A DNA stretch of 6,924 bases from Melaminivora alkalimesophila. Its GTDB lineage: Bacteria; Pseudomonadota; Gammaproteobacteria; Burkholderiales; Burkholderiaceae_C. The notes under the pieces are model-generated. The model saw nothing but the letters and a program-made list of their open reading frames with translations, did no database searches and was not told the DNA's origin. Of the stretch, positions 1 through 6,893 are shown piece after piece (the stretch's first letter is position 1; each line of letters begins with the position of its first letter). Both the position numbers and the translations under genes were made by a program. The stretch covers positions 1 through 6,924 of the forward strand of contig NZ_ALEE01000765.1 in NCBI RefSeq assembly GCF_000282995.1, read 5' to 3'.

Positions 1-3
1 CAG

Positions 4-18
4 GCGCGGCAGCCGCGC
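4..18 (-). terminator. GC-rich stem-loop right after the oxidoreductase stop codon (possible terminator stem)
   Basis: Positions 4-9 (GCGCGG) and 13-18 (CCGCGC) form a perfect 6-bp stem with a 3-nt loop. The stem begins directly beyond the TGA stop codon at 19-21 of the minus-strand oxidoreductase. Any T-tract would lie outside the window, so I cannot tell a rho-independent terminator from a chance GC hairpin. Confidence 0.25.
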
Positions 19-3000
19 TCACACCAGCACCCGCTCGATGCCGCCCGCGTTGGCGCGCCGCACGAACTCCGGCAGCCAGTCCTCGCCCAGGATCTGGCGC
101 GCCATCTCGACCACGATGTAGTCGGCCTCCAGCAAGCCGGTGGACAGGTCCTGCTGGTAGCGCGAGACGCCCTGCAGGCAGCTCGGGCAGCTGGTCAGGA
201 TCTTGATGTTGTCCTGCTGCCCCACGGCGCCGCTGGCGCGCAGCTGCGCCTCGCCCTTTCGGATCTCCTCGGTCTTGCGAAAGCGCACCTGGGTGGCAAT
301 GTCCGGGCGCGTCACGCCCAGGGTGCCCGATTCGCCGCAGCAGCGTTCGCTCTTGATGACCTTGTCGCCCACCAGGGCGCGCACGGTCTGCATGGAGTCA
401 CCCCGCTTCATGGGGTTGTGGCAGGGCTCGTGGTAGAGGTAGCCCCCCTGCCCTGCCGGCAGCGCGATGCCCTTCTCCAGCAGGTACTCGTGGATGTCGA
501 CCATCCGGCTGCCGGGGAAGATCTTGTCGAACTGGTAGCCCTGCAGCTGATCGTGGCAGGTGCCGCAGGAGACCACCACCGTCTTGATGTCCAGGTAGTT
601 CAGCGTGGTGGCCACGCGGTGGAACAGCACCCGGTTGTCGGTGATCATCTTCTCGGCCTTGTCGAACTGGCCGCTGCCGCGCTGCGGATAGCCGCAGCAC
701 AGGTAGCCCGGCGGCAGCACGGTCTGCACGCCCGCGTGCCACAGCATGGCCTGGGTCGCCAGGCCGACCTGCGAGAACAGCCGCTCGGAGCCGCAGCCCG
801 GGAAATAGAACACGGCCTCGCTGTCCGCCCGCGTCTCGGGGTTGCGGATGATGGGCACGTAGTCCTTGTCCTGAATATCGAGCAGCGCCCGCGCCGTCTT
901 CGTCGGCAGGCCACCGGGCAGCTTCTTGTTCACGAAGTGGATCACCTGCTCCTTGATCGGCGCCGTGCCGACGGTGGCGGGCGGGCGAGCGGTCTGGCGG
1001 CGGCCGACGGCGCGCAGCGCGTCCACCGCCACGCGCTGGGCCTTGAAGCCGACGTTCACCATGCCGGCGCGCAACACGCCGATGGTGCGCGGGTCGGTGG
1101 CGTTGAGCATCGCCATGGCCAGCTTGTTGCCGGGCCGGAAGCTCTTCTTGTCCATCTTGCGCAGCAGGTTGCGCATGTTCATGGTCACGTCGCCGAAGTC
1201 GATCTTGACCGGGCAGGGGTTGAAGCACTTGTGGCAGACGGTGCAATGGTCCGCCACGTCCTCGAACTCCTGCCAGTGGTGGCTGGAGACACCGCGGCGC
1301 GTCTGCTCCTCGTACAGGAAGGCCTCGGCCAGCAGCGAGGTCGCCAGGATCTTGTTGCGCGGGGAATAGAGCAGGTTGGCGCGCGGCACGTGGGTCGCGC
1401 ACACCGGCTTGCACTTGCCGCAGCGCAGGCAGTCCTTGACGCTGGCGACGATGGCGCCCAGGTCGCTCTGCTGCATGATCAGCGATTCGTGCCCCATCAG
1501 GCCGAAGCTGGGCGTGTAGGCGTTGGTCAGGTCGGCGTAGCGCAGCGACTGGCGCGTGCCGCTGGCGGCCGCAGCGCCCCGGCTGCCCGGCTGGCTGCGC
1601 GCCAGCAGCTCGGGGTCGCGCAGCAGCTTGCCCCAGTTGAAGTGGCCATGCGGGTCCACGCGCCGCTTGTACTCGGCAAAGGGCGCCAGCTCCTCGTCGG
1701 TGAGGAATTCCAGCTTGGTGATGCCGATGCCGTGCTCGCCCGAGATCACGCCGCCGAGCGAGCGCGCCAGCACCATGATGCGCGCCACCGCCTCGTGCGC
1801 CGCCTGCAGCATCTCGTAGTCGTCGCTGTTGACGGGGATGTTGGTGTGCACGTTGCCGTCGCCGGCATGCATGTGCAGCGCCACCCAGACGCGGCCCTTG
1901 AGCACGCGCTGGTGGATTGCCTGCACCTCGTCCAGGATGGGCTGGTAGGGCGCGCCGGCGAAGATGGCCGCCAGGGGCTTTCTGATCTGCGCCTTCCAGC
2001 TGGCGCGCAGCGTGTGGTCCTGCAGCTGCGGGAACAGCACCGCCACGTTGTCCAGCCACTCCTGCCACGTCTGGCGCACCTCGGACAGCAGCGCCTGCGC
2101 CTGTGCGACGCGGTCGCCCAGCAGGACTTCGGCCGGAATGCCCTGCGCATCGTCCTGCTTGCCCAGGGGAAGCTGCCCGCGGGCGAAGAAATCCTGCAGC
2201 TGGTCGCACAGCTTGAGCTTGTTGCGCAAGCTGAGCTCGATGTTGATGCGCTCGATGCCGTCGGTGTACTCGGCCATGCGCGGCAGCGGGATCACCACGT
2301 CCTCGTTGATCTTGAAGGCGTTGGTGTGCCGCGAGATCGCCGCCGTGCGCTTCCTGTCGAGCCAGAACTTCTTGCGCGCCTCGGGGCTCACGGCGGTGAA
2401 GCCCTCGCCCGAGCGCGAATTGGCGATGCGCACCACCTCGGCCGCAGCACGCGCCACGGCGTCCTGGTCGTCGCCGACAATGTCACCGATCAGCACCATC
2501 TTGGGCAGCTTGCCCGCGCCCTTCTTCGACTTGGTGGCGTAGCCCACGGCCTTGAGATAGCGGTCGTCCAGGTGCTCCAGCCCGGCGAGCAACACGCCCG
2601 AGCGCTGCTGCTCGGCGAACATGAAATCCTTGATCTCGACGATGCTGGGCACGGCGTCGCGGGCGTTGCCGAAAAATTCCAGGCAGACGGTGCGCGTGTG
2701 CTCGGGCATGCGGTGCAGGATCCAGCGCGCGCTGGTGATCAGGCCGTCCGTGCCCTCTTTCTGCACGCCCGGCAGGCCCGAGAGGAACTTGTCCGTCACG
2801 TCCTTGCCCAGACCTTCCTTGCGGAAGGTGCTGCCGGGGATGTCCAGGCGCTCGGTGCGGATGGGGGTCTTGCCGTCGGCCTCGAAGTACTGCAGCTCGA
2901 AGCTGGCCATGGGCGCGTCGTGGATCTTGCCGAGGTTGTGCCCGATGCGCGTGACTTCCAGCCACAGCCCATCGGGCGTGACCATGCGCCAGCTCGCCAG

Positions 3001-3948
3001 GTTGTCGAGCGCCGTGCCCCAGAGCACGGCCTTCTTGCCGCCGGCATTCATGGCGATGTTGCCGCCGATGCACGAGGCCTCGGCGCTGGTCGGGTCCACC
3101 GCGAAGACGAAGCCCGCGGCCTCGGCCGCATCCGCCACACGCTGCGTGACCACACCGGCCTCGGTCCAGAGGGTCGGCACCTCCCGGTCCACGCCCGGCA
3201 GGCGGCGCATCTCCACCGCCGACAGGGACTCGAGCTTCTCGGTGTTGATGACGGCGCTGCGCCAGGTCAGCGGCACCGCCCCGCCGGTGTAGCCCGTGCC
3301 GCCGCCGCGCGGGATCACGGTCAGCTCCAGCGCGATGCACTCGCGCACCAGCGCCGCCATCTCGGCCTCGCTGTCGGGCGTGAGCACCACGAAGGGGAAC
3401 TCCACGCGCCAGTCGGTCGCGTCCGTCACGTGCGACACGCGCGACAGGCCGTCGAACTTGATGTTGTCCTTGTGGGTGTGCGGCGCCAGGCGCTTGTGCA
3501 CCTGCCGGCGCAGCGCTGCCGCCTGCACCAGCGTGGCGTCGAACTCGTCGATGGCGCGCCGGGCGGCCTCCACCAGCTGGCCCACGCGCCGGTCGCGCTC
3601 CGCGTCCTCGTGCGGCAGGCGGCGCTTCTCGATCTCCGCCATGCGGTGGCGCATCGCCTCCACCAGCAGCCGGCGCCGCTCTGGGTTGTGCAGCAGGTCG
3701 TCCTGCAGGTAGGGGTTGCGCTGCACCACCCAGATGTCGCCCAGCACCTCGTAGAGCATGCGCGCCGAGCGTCCGGTGCGCCGCTCGCGGCGCAGCGCAT
3801 CGAGCGCCTCCCAGGCCGGCGCGCCCAGCAGGCGGATGACGATCTCGCGGTCGGAGAACGAAGTGTAGTTGTAGGGAATCTCGCGCAGCCGCGCAGGCTC
3901 GGCGGCCTGCGCACCCTGCAGGGCGGCGGCCGCAATCGGAACGTTCAT
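19..3948 (-). CDS. DUF3683-type FAD/FMN and 4Fe-4S oxidoreductase, GlcD-GlcF fusion (YdiJ / D-2-hydroxyacid dehydrogenase-like)
   Basis: This is a 1309-residue flavin and iron-sulfur dehydrogenase, probably oxidising a D-2-hydroxyacid and passing electrons through Fe-S centres to a respiratory acceptor. Seen in order: an N-terminal region (about 18-165) matching what I recall as DUF3683; an FAD-binding type 4 domain with a glycine-rich loop at 213-226 ([10 protein letters not shown]) and [10 protein letters not shown] at 295-304; and a C-terminal flavin-oxidase domain with [10 protein letters not shown] at 692-701 and GEHGIG at 737-742. An Ala/Ser/Gly linker (about 785-803) leads to two CxxCxxCxxxC 4Fe-4S motifs (Cys 840/843/846/850 and 902/905/908/912). 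Two CCG domains follow (Cys 1052, 1084-1085, 1128, 1131; and 1176, 1203-1204, 1254, 1257). No signal peptide or membrane segment is visible, so it is cytosolic or peripheral. Candidate starts are TTG 3957, ATG 3954 and ATG 3948; I chose ATG 3948 because AGG at 3958-3960 sits 9 nt upstream. It lies 91 bp downstream of serA in the same direction. The substrate is unproven: D-2-hydroxyglutarate, D-lactate and glycolate are all possible. Confidence 0.9.
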   Translation of the reverse strand: MNVPIAAAALQGAQAAEPARLREIPYNYTSFSDREIVIRLLGAPAWEALDALRRERRTGRSARMLYEVLGDIWVVQRNPYLQDDLLHNPERRRLLVEAMRHRMAEIEKRRLPHEDAERDRRVGQLVEAARRAIDEFDATLVQAAALRRQVHKRLAPHTHKDNIKFDGLSRVSHVTDATDWRVEFPFVVLTPDSEAEMAALVRECIALELTVIPRGGGTGYTGGAVPLTWRSAVINTEKLESLSAVEMRRLPGVDREVPTLWTEAGVVTQRVADAAEAAGFVFAVDPTSAEASCIGGNIAMNAGGKKAVLWGTALDNLASWRMVTPDGLWLEVTRIGHNLGKIHDAPMASFELQYFEADGKTPIRTERLDIPGSTFRKEGLGKDVTDKFLSGLPGVQKEGTDGLITSARWILHRMPEHTRTVCLEFFGNARDAVPSIVEIKDFMFAEQQRSGVLLAGLEHLDDRYLKAVGYATKSKKGAGKLPKMVLIGDIVGDDQDAVARAAAEVVRIANSRSGEGFTAVSPEARKKFWLDRKRTAAISRHTNAFKINEDVVIPLPRMAEYTDGIERINIELSLRNKLKLCDQLQDFFARGQLPLGKQDDAQGIPAEVLLGDRVAQAQALLSEVRQTWQEWLDNVAVLFPQLQDHTLRASWKAQIRKPLAAIFAGAPYQPILDEVQAIHQRVLKGRVWVALHMHAGDGNVHTNIPVNSDDYEMLQAAHEAVARIMVLARSLGGVISGEHGIGITKLEFLTDEELAPFAEYKRRVDPHGHFNWGKLLRDPELLARSQPGSRGAAAASGTRQSLRYADLTNAYTPSFGLMGHESLIMQQSDLGAIVASVKDCLRCGKCKPVCATHVPRANLLYSPRNKILATSLLAEAFLYEEQTRRGVSSHHWQEFEDVADHCTVCHKCFNPCPVKIDFGDVTMNMRNLLRKMDKKSFRPGNKLAMAMLNATDPRTIGVLRAGMVNVGFKAQRVAVDALRAVGRRQTARPPATVGTAPIKEQVIHFVNKKLPGGLPTKTARALLDIQDKDYVPIIRNPETRADSEAVFYFPGCGSERLFSQVGLATQAMLWHAGVQTVLPPGYLCCGYPQRGSGQFDKAEKMITDNRVLFHRVATTLNYLDIKTVVVSCGTCHDQLQGYQFDKIFPGSRMVDIHEYLLEKGIALPAGQGGYLYHEPCHNPMKRGDSMQTVRALVGDKVIKSERCCGESGTLGVTRPDIATQVRFRKTEEIRKGEAQLRASGAVGQQDNIKILTSCPSCLQGVSRYQQDLSTGLLEADYIVVEMARQILGEDWLPEFVRRANAGGIERVLV

Positions 3949-3964
3949 GGACATCAACCTGGGT

Positions 3965-3981
3965 CGGGCGCGCCGCGCCCG
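3965..3981 (-). other. Stem-loop in the leader of the oxidoreductase gene
   Basis: Positions 3965-3971 (CGGGCGC) and 3975-3981 (GCGCCCG) form a perfect 7-bp stem with a 3-nt loop. It lies just 5' of the weak AGG ribosome-binding motif (3958-3960) for ATG 3948. If transcribed, it could affect translation initiation or mark the serA-oxidoreductase junction. In such GC-rich DNA short stems arise often, so a function is only possible. Confidence 0.3.
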
Positions 3982-4018
3982 GTGGCTCGGGGGCCGGAAA
4001 TTCTAAGCGAAGCACCCG

Positions 4019-4039
4019 CGGCGCGGCCGCGCCGCGCCG
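4019..4039 (-). terminator. 9-bp stem-loop abutting the serA stop codon (terminator or mRNA-stabilising hairpin)
   Basis: Positions 4019-4027 (CGGCGCGGC) and 4031-4039 (GCCGCGCCG) are perfect reverse complements around a 3-nt loop. On the serA transcript this all-GC hairpin begins at the base after the TGA (4040-4042). The sequence after it on the minus strand (CGGGTGCTTCGCTTAG...) has no run of T, so a classical intrinsic terminator is not supported. It could instead protect the serA 3' end, cause partial attenuation before the downstream oxidoreductase, or act together with Rho. Confidence 0.4.
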
Positions 4040-5269
4040 TCAGAACAGCACGCGCGTGCGCAGCGTGCCCGGCACCTGGGCGAGCTTCTCCAGCGCCACG
4101 TCCGAAGAGCGCGCGTCCAGATCGATGACCACGTAGCCGATGTCGTCGCGCGTCTGCAGGTACTGGGCGGCGATGTTGATGCCCTTGTCCGAGAGGATGC
4201 CGTTGATCTGCGACAGGATGCCGGGCACGTTGCGGTGGATGTGCAGCAGCCGGTGCTTGCCCTCGTGCGCCGGCAGCGCCACCTCCGGGAAGTTCACGGC
4301 CGAGGTGCTGGTGCCGTTGTCGCTGTAGCGGATCAGCTTGTGCGCCACCTCCAGCCCGATGTTGGCCTGCGCCTCCATGGTCGAGCCGCCGATGTGGGGC
4401 GTGAGCAGGGCGTTGTCCAGCCCGCGCAGCGGCGAGACGAACTCGTCCTTGTTGCTCTTGGGCTCCTTCGGGAAGACGTCGATGGCGGCGCCCGCGAGGT
4501 GGCGCGTGCGGAGGGCCTCGGCCAGCGGCTCGATCTCCACCACCGTGCCGCGCGAGGCGTTGATCAGGATCGCGCCGCGCTTCATGGCGGCGATCTGCGG
4601 CGCGCCGATCATCCACTGCGTGGACGGCAGCTCGGGCACGTGCAGGCTGACGATGTCCGCCTGCTCCAGCAGCGCCGTGAGCGACGGCGCCTGGCGCGCA
4701 TTGCCCAGCGGCAGCTTGGCGACCACGTCGTGGAAGATGACGTGCATCCCCAGGCCCTCGGCGAGCACCGACAGCTGCGAGCCGATGGCGCCGTAGCCGA
4801 CGATCCCGAGCGTCTTGCCGCGCGCCTCGAAGGAGCCCTCGGCGCTCTTGAGCCAGCCGCCGCGGTGGGCGGCGGCGTTCTTCTCCGGAATGCCGCGCAG
4901 CAGCAAGATGGCCTCGGCCAGCACCAGCTCGGCCACCGAGCGGGTGTTGGAATACGGCGCGTTGAACACCGCGATGCCGCGCGCGCGCGCCGCGTTCAGG
5001 TCGATCTGGTTGGTGCCGATGCAAAACGCCCCGATGGCCACCAGCTTGGGCGCCGCGGCCAGCACCTCGGCCGTGAGCTGGGTGCGCGAGCGGATGCCCA
5101 GGAAGTGCACGTCCGCCAGCTTGTCGCGCAGCGCTTGGCCCTCCAGCGCCCCAGGCAGCAGCTCCACTTGGGAATAGCCCGCTGCCGCCAGCGCCTCGAC
5201 GGCGCAGTCGTGGATTCCTTCGAGCAGCAGAAACTTGATCTTGCTTTTGTCCAGCGAGGTCTTGGGCAT
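4040..5269 (-). CDS. serA: D-3-phosphoglycerate dehydrogenase, E. coli-type with C-terminal ACT domain
   Basis: SerA oxidises 3-phosphoglycerate to 3-phosphohydroxypyruvate with NAD+, the first committed step of L-serine synthesis in the cytosol. The 409-residue protein matches my recollection of E. coli SerA (410 aa) almost end to end. The Rossmann motif GYGAIG is at 158-163. The catalytic set Arg240 (in NASRG), Asp264, Glu269 and His292 (in TPHIGGS) falls at the positions quoted for E. coli, and Trp139 is also kept. The C-terminal ACT domain (about 340-409) retains equivalents of the serine-binding residues, His345, Asn347 and Asn365, which predicts feedback inhibition by L-serine. It is the short form, without the extra intervening domain of longer SerA types. 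An upstream TTG at 5278 is in frame, but GGAG at 5279-5282 would abut it with no spacing. The same GGAG is 9 nt from ATG 5269, whose product starts like the E. coli protein. The gene is divergent from ugpB and upstream of the FAD/Fe-S oxidoreductase. Confidence 0.96.
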   Translation of the reverse strand: MPKTSLDKSKIKFLLLEGIHDCAVEALAAAGYSQVELLPGALEGQALRDKLADVHFLGIRSRTQLTAEVLAAAPKLVAIGAFCIGTNQIDLNAARARGIAVFNAPYSNTRSVAELVLAEAILLLRGIPEKNAAAHRGGWLKSAEGSFEARGKTLGIVGYGAIGSQLSVLAEGLGMHVIFHDVVAKLPLGNARQAPSLTALLEQADIVSLHVPELPSTQWMIGAPQIAAMKRGAILINASRGTVVEIEPLAEALRTRHLAGAAIDVFPKEPKSNKDEFVSPLRGLDNALLTPHIGGSTMEAQANIGLEVAHKLIRYSDNGTSTSAVNFPEVALPAHEGKHRLLHIHRNVPGILSQINGILSDKGINIAAQYLQTRDDIGYVVIDLDARSSDVALEKLAQVPGTLRTRVLF

Positions 5270-5278
5270 GTGCGGCAA

Positions 5279-5282
5279 CTCC
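5279..5282 (-). promoter_or_regulatory. Ribosome binding site of serA
   Basis: The minus strand reads GGAG here, followed by 9 nt and then ATG at 5269. This decides the start: the in-frame TTG at 5278 would directly touch the motif and could not use it. Confidence 0.75.
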
Positions 5283-5317
5283 AGCGATGAAGAGGAAAAC
5301 AGTCGACGGGGACATCA

Positions 5318-5332
5318 TTGTGCAGCGCACAA
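5318..5332. promoter_or_regulatory. Candidate operator: TTGTGC-N3-GCACAA dyad in the serA leader
   Basis: A perfect 6-bp inverted repeat with a 3-bp centre (AGC) lies 48 bp upstream of the serA start codon. It overlaps the only -10-like hexamer for serA (CACAAT, 5322-5317 on the minus strand), where a repressor would act. The shape resembles operators of GntR- or MarR-type regulators, but I cannot assign one. A 6-bp dyad can occur by chance in a region of this length. Confidence 0.3.
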
Positions 5333-5379
5333 ATCCTTGCCGGCGATGGGTGGATTGCCCAGCACCGGGGCATGCCGCA

Positions 5380-5392
5380 GGGACAAAGTCCC
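5380..5392. repeat. Short inverted repeat GGGAC-AAA-GTCCC
   Basis: A perfect 5-bp inverted repeat around AAA lies near the middle of the divergent region. It could be a protein-binding site or a small hairpin. The arms are short, so chance is a real alternative. Confidence 0.25.
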
Positions 5393-5467
5393 CCACGCGT
5401 CAGGAACCACGTCGGCAAGTGTCACAATTTGCACCTTCGCCCGTGGCGGGTTATCCCCGTTGTCGCG

Positions 5468-5489
5468 CGTTTTCGGCTGTGCGAAAACG
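5468..5489. promoter_or_regulatory. Candidate operator or leader hairpin: CGTTTTCG-N6-CGAAAACG
   Basis: An 8-bp perfect inverted repeat with a 6-bp spacer (GCTGTG) lies 76 bp upstream of the ugpB start codon. It is the longest perfect dyad I found between the two genes, and its A/T-containing arms stand out from the GC-rich surroundings. It could be an operator for a dimeric repressor or activator of the ugp genes, or a stem-loop in the ugpB 5' leader if transcription begins upstream. I do not recognise the motif. Confidence 0.4.
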
Positions 5490-5502
5490 ACACGCTGGTG
5501 TC
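5489..5502. promoter_or_regulatory. Second dyad GACAC-GCTG-GTGTC next to the main inverted repeat
   Basis: A 5-bp inverted repeat with a 4-bp centre abuts the preceding dyad, sharing its last base. Its right arm is part of the GTGTCACA repeat. The back-to-back arrangement could be a composite operator upstream of ugpB, but the short arms make this weak on its own. Confidence 0.25.
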
Positions 5503-5549
5503 ACACGGCGACGCCACCATGGCGTGCTTCAGCCATCCGTATCTACCCC

Positions 5550-5556
5550 AGAGGAG
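5550..5556 (+). promoter_or_regulatory. Ribosome binding site of ugpB
   Basis: AGAGGAG ends 9 nt before ATG 5566. This strong Shine-Dalgarno motif fixes the ugpB start and rules out the in-frame extension that stays open upstream to 5287. Confidence 0.85.
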
Positions 5557-5565
5557 TCTTCATTC

Positions 5566-6879
5566 ATGCAAATCAAACAGCTCGCCCTGGCCGCCTCCGT
5601 GCTCGCCGCATCGCTTGCCGCCCAGGCGCAGACCGAGATCCAGTGGTGGCACTCGATGACGGCCGTGAACAACGAGTGGGTCAACGACCTGGCGAAGGAA
5701 TTCAACGAGAGCCAGAAGGACTACAAGGTGGTCCCCACCTTCAAGGGCAGCTACGACGAGAGCATGACCTCGGCCATCGCCGCCTTCCGCTCGGGCAACG
5801 CCCCCCACATCCTGCAGGTCTTCGAGGTCGGCACCGCCACCATGATGGCCAGCAAGGGCGCCACCGTGCCGGTGGCCAAGGTCATGAAGGACGCCGGCGC
5901 CGACTTCGATCCGTCGGCCTACATTCCCGCCGTCGCCGCCTACTACACGGCGCCCAACGGCGAGATGCTGAGCATGCCGTTCAACAGCTCGACCACCGTG
6001 TTCTACATCAACAAGGACGCCTTCAAGAAGGCCGGTCTGGATGCCGAGAAGGCGCCCGCCACCTGGCCCGAGGTGTTCGAGGCTGCCAAGAAGCTCAAGG
6101 CCAGCGGCCACAGCTGCCCGATGACGCTCGCCTGGATGGGCTGGACGCAGCTCGAGTCCTTCTCCGCCTGGCACAACGTGGAGTTCGCCACCGAGAAGAA
6201 CGGCCTGTCGGCCAACGGCCACAAGGCGCGCATGAAGGTGAATTCGCCCCTGCACGTCAAGCACATCGACAACCTGGCGCAGGCCGCCAAGAACGGCGAA
6301 TTCGTCTACAAGGGCCGCGGCTCGGCGGCGCAGGCTTCCTTCACCTCGGGTGAGTGCGCCATGATCCAGACGTCCTCGGGCTTCTATGGCGACGTCGCCA
6401 AGAACGCCAAGTTCGCCTACGCCATCGCCCCCCTGCCCTACTACCCCGACGTGAAGGGCGCGCCGCAGAACACCGTGATCGGCGGCGCCTCCCTGTGGGT
6501 CATGGCCGGCAAGAAGCCCGAGGAATACAAGGGCGTGGCCAAGTTCTTCGAGTTCCTGTCGCAGACCAAGGTGCAGGCCGCCAGCCACCAGCGCACCGGC
6601 TACCTGCCCATCACCATGGCCGCCTACGACCTGACGGACAAGTCCGGCTTCTACCAGAAGAACCCGGGCACCGACGTGGCCGTGAACCAGATGGTGCGCA
6701 AGGTGACCGACAACTCGCGCGGCATCCGCCTGGGCAACTACGTGCAGATCCGCACCATCGAGGACGAGGAGCTCGAGCAGGTCTGGGCCGGCAAGAAGAG
6801 CGCCAAGGAAGCCCTGGACGCCATCGTCAGCCGCGGCAACGAGCTGCTGGCCCGCTTCGAGCGCTCCTACAAGCAGTGA
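5566..6879 (+). CDS. ugpB: sn-Glycerol-3-phosphate ABC transporter, periplasmic substrate-binding protein
   Basis: UgpB captures sn-glycerol-3-phosphate (in E. coli also glycerophosphodiesters) in the periplasm and delivers it to the UgpA/UgpE permease powered by UgpC. The 437-residue product has a Sec signal peptide: Lys4, a hydrophobic stretch at 6-18, and an AQA cleavage site at 19-21 with the mature chain from Gln22. It aligns with my recollection of E. coli UgpB (438 aa) throughout, with shared blocks FRSGNAP (74-80), EVGTATMMASK (87-97), PFNSST (138-143), NKDAFKKAGLD (149-159), IGGASLWVM (305-313), TGYLPIT (344-350) and DEELE (400-404). Likely ligand contacts, by analogy with the E. coli structure, are Tyr63, Glu87, Ser142, Gly307, Tyr346 and Arg396, all present. 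The start is set by AGAGGAG at 5550-5556. The other transporter genes are not in the window and would be expected downstream. In E. coli ugp responds to phosphate starvation through PhoB, but no complete Pho box is visible here. Confidence 0.96.
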   Translation: MQIKQLALAASVLAASLAAQAQTEIQWWHSMTAVNNEWVNDLAKEFNESQKDYKVVPTFKGSYDESMTSAIAAFRSGNAPHILQVFEVGTATMMASKGATVPVAKVMKDAGADFDPSAYIPAVAAYYTAPNGEMLSMPFNSSTTVFYINKDAFKKAGLDAEKAPATWPEVFEAAKKLKASGHSCPMTLAWMGWTQLESFSAWHNVEFATEKNGLSANGHKARMKVNSPLHVKHIDNLAQAAKNGEFVYKGRGSAAQASFTSGECAMIQTSSGFYGDVAKNAKFAYAIAPLPYYPDVKGAPQNTVIGGASLWVMAGKKPEEYKGVAKFFEFLSQTKVQAASHQRTGYLPITMAAYDLTDKSGFYQKNPGTDVAVNQMVRKVTDNSRGIRLGNYVQIRTIEDEELEQVWAGKKSAKEALDAIVSRGNELLARFERSYKQ

Positions 6880-6893
6880 TGCCTTGAAAAGGC

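Larger units (their letters stand above)
5419..5505 (+). repeat. Direct repeat GTGTCACA, two copies 79 bp apart
   Basis: The octamer GTGTCACA occurs at 5419-5426 and again at 5498-5505, both upstream of ugpB and each preceded by GC plus two bases. The first copy is followed by AATT, so it contains the TGTCA core of a PhoB half-site with an A/T spacer, but the second half-site is not there. The pair could be regulator half-sites or coincidence. Confidence 0.25.
5270..5565. promoter_or_regulatory. Divergent intergenic region between serA and ugpB
   Basis: This 296-bp stretch must hold promoters for both serA (leftward) and ugpB (rightward). I found no convincing gene in it and no sigma-70 promoter with two good hexamers. 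For ugpB, TTGCAC at 5429-5434 and TATCCC at 5452-5457 have a 17-bp spacer but match consensus poorly. For serA, CACAAT (minus strand, 5322-5317) resembles a -10 box but has no matching -35. The region is less GC-rich than the genes and is dense in small dyads, listed separately. Confidence 0.6.

Noticed and set aside
3949..3957. Alternative starts TTG 3957 and ATG 3954 for the oxidoreductase
   Set aside because: The AGG motif at 3958-3960 is only 0 or 3 nt from these codons but 9 nt from ATG 3948. The difference is three residues or fewer and the evidence is modest.
418..4128. A 1236-codon open frame on the plus strand, antisense to the oxidoreductase and the end of serA
   Set aside because: The protein is compositionally odd (rich in Ala, His, Arg, Val, Gln), has no recognisable domain and runs across two well-supported genes. 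Stop codons are rare on the antisense strand of GC-biased genes, so this is a shadow frame.
5356..5372. TGCCC-N7-GGGCA inverted repeat in the divergent region
   Set aside because: The 5-bp GC arms with a 7-nt loop are common by chance in this base composition and sit at no informative position.
3954..5396. Long minus-strand frame overlapping serA out of phase (480 codons)
   Set aside because: The product is Arg/Ala/Gly-rich with no domain, while the overlapping serA frame is complete with all catalytic residues.
5429..5457. TTGCAC...TATCCC as a sigma-70 promoter for ugpB
   Set aside because: The spacing is ideal at 17 bp, but both hexamers match consensus poorly, so I do not call it as a feature of its own.
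5287..5565. In-frame N-terminal extension of ugpB by 93 codons
   Set aside because: ATG 5566 has a strong Shine-Dalgarno motif at the right distance and opens directly into a signal peptide. The extension would bury the signal peptide and has no homology I recognise.
5519..5659. Small upstream frame starting at ATG 5519 and overlapping the start of ugpB
   Set aside because: There is no ribosome-binding motif before ATG 5519, and the frame simply reads through ugpB out of phase with a Pro/Arg/Ser-rich product.
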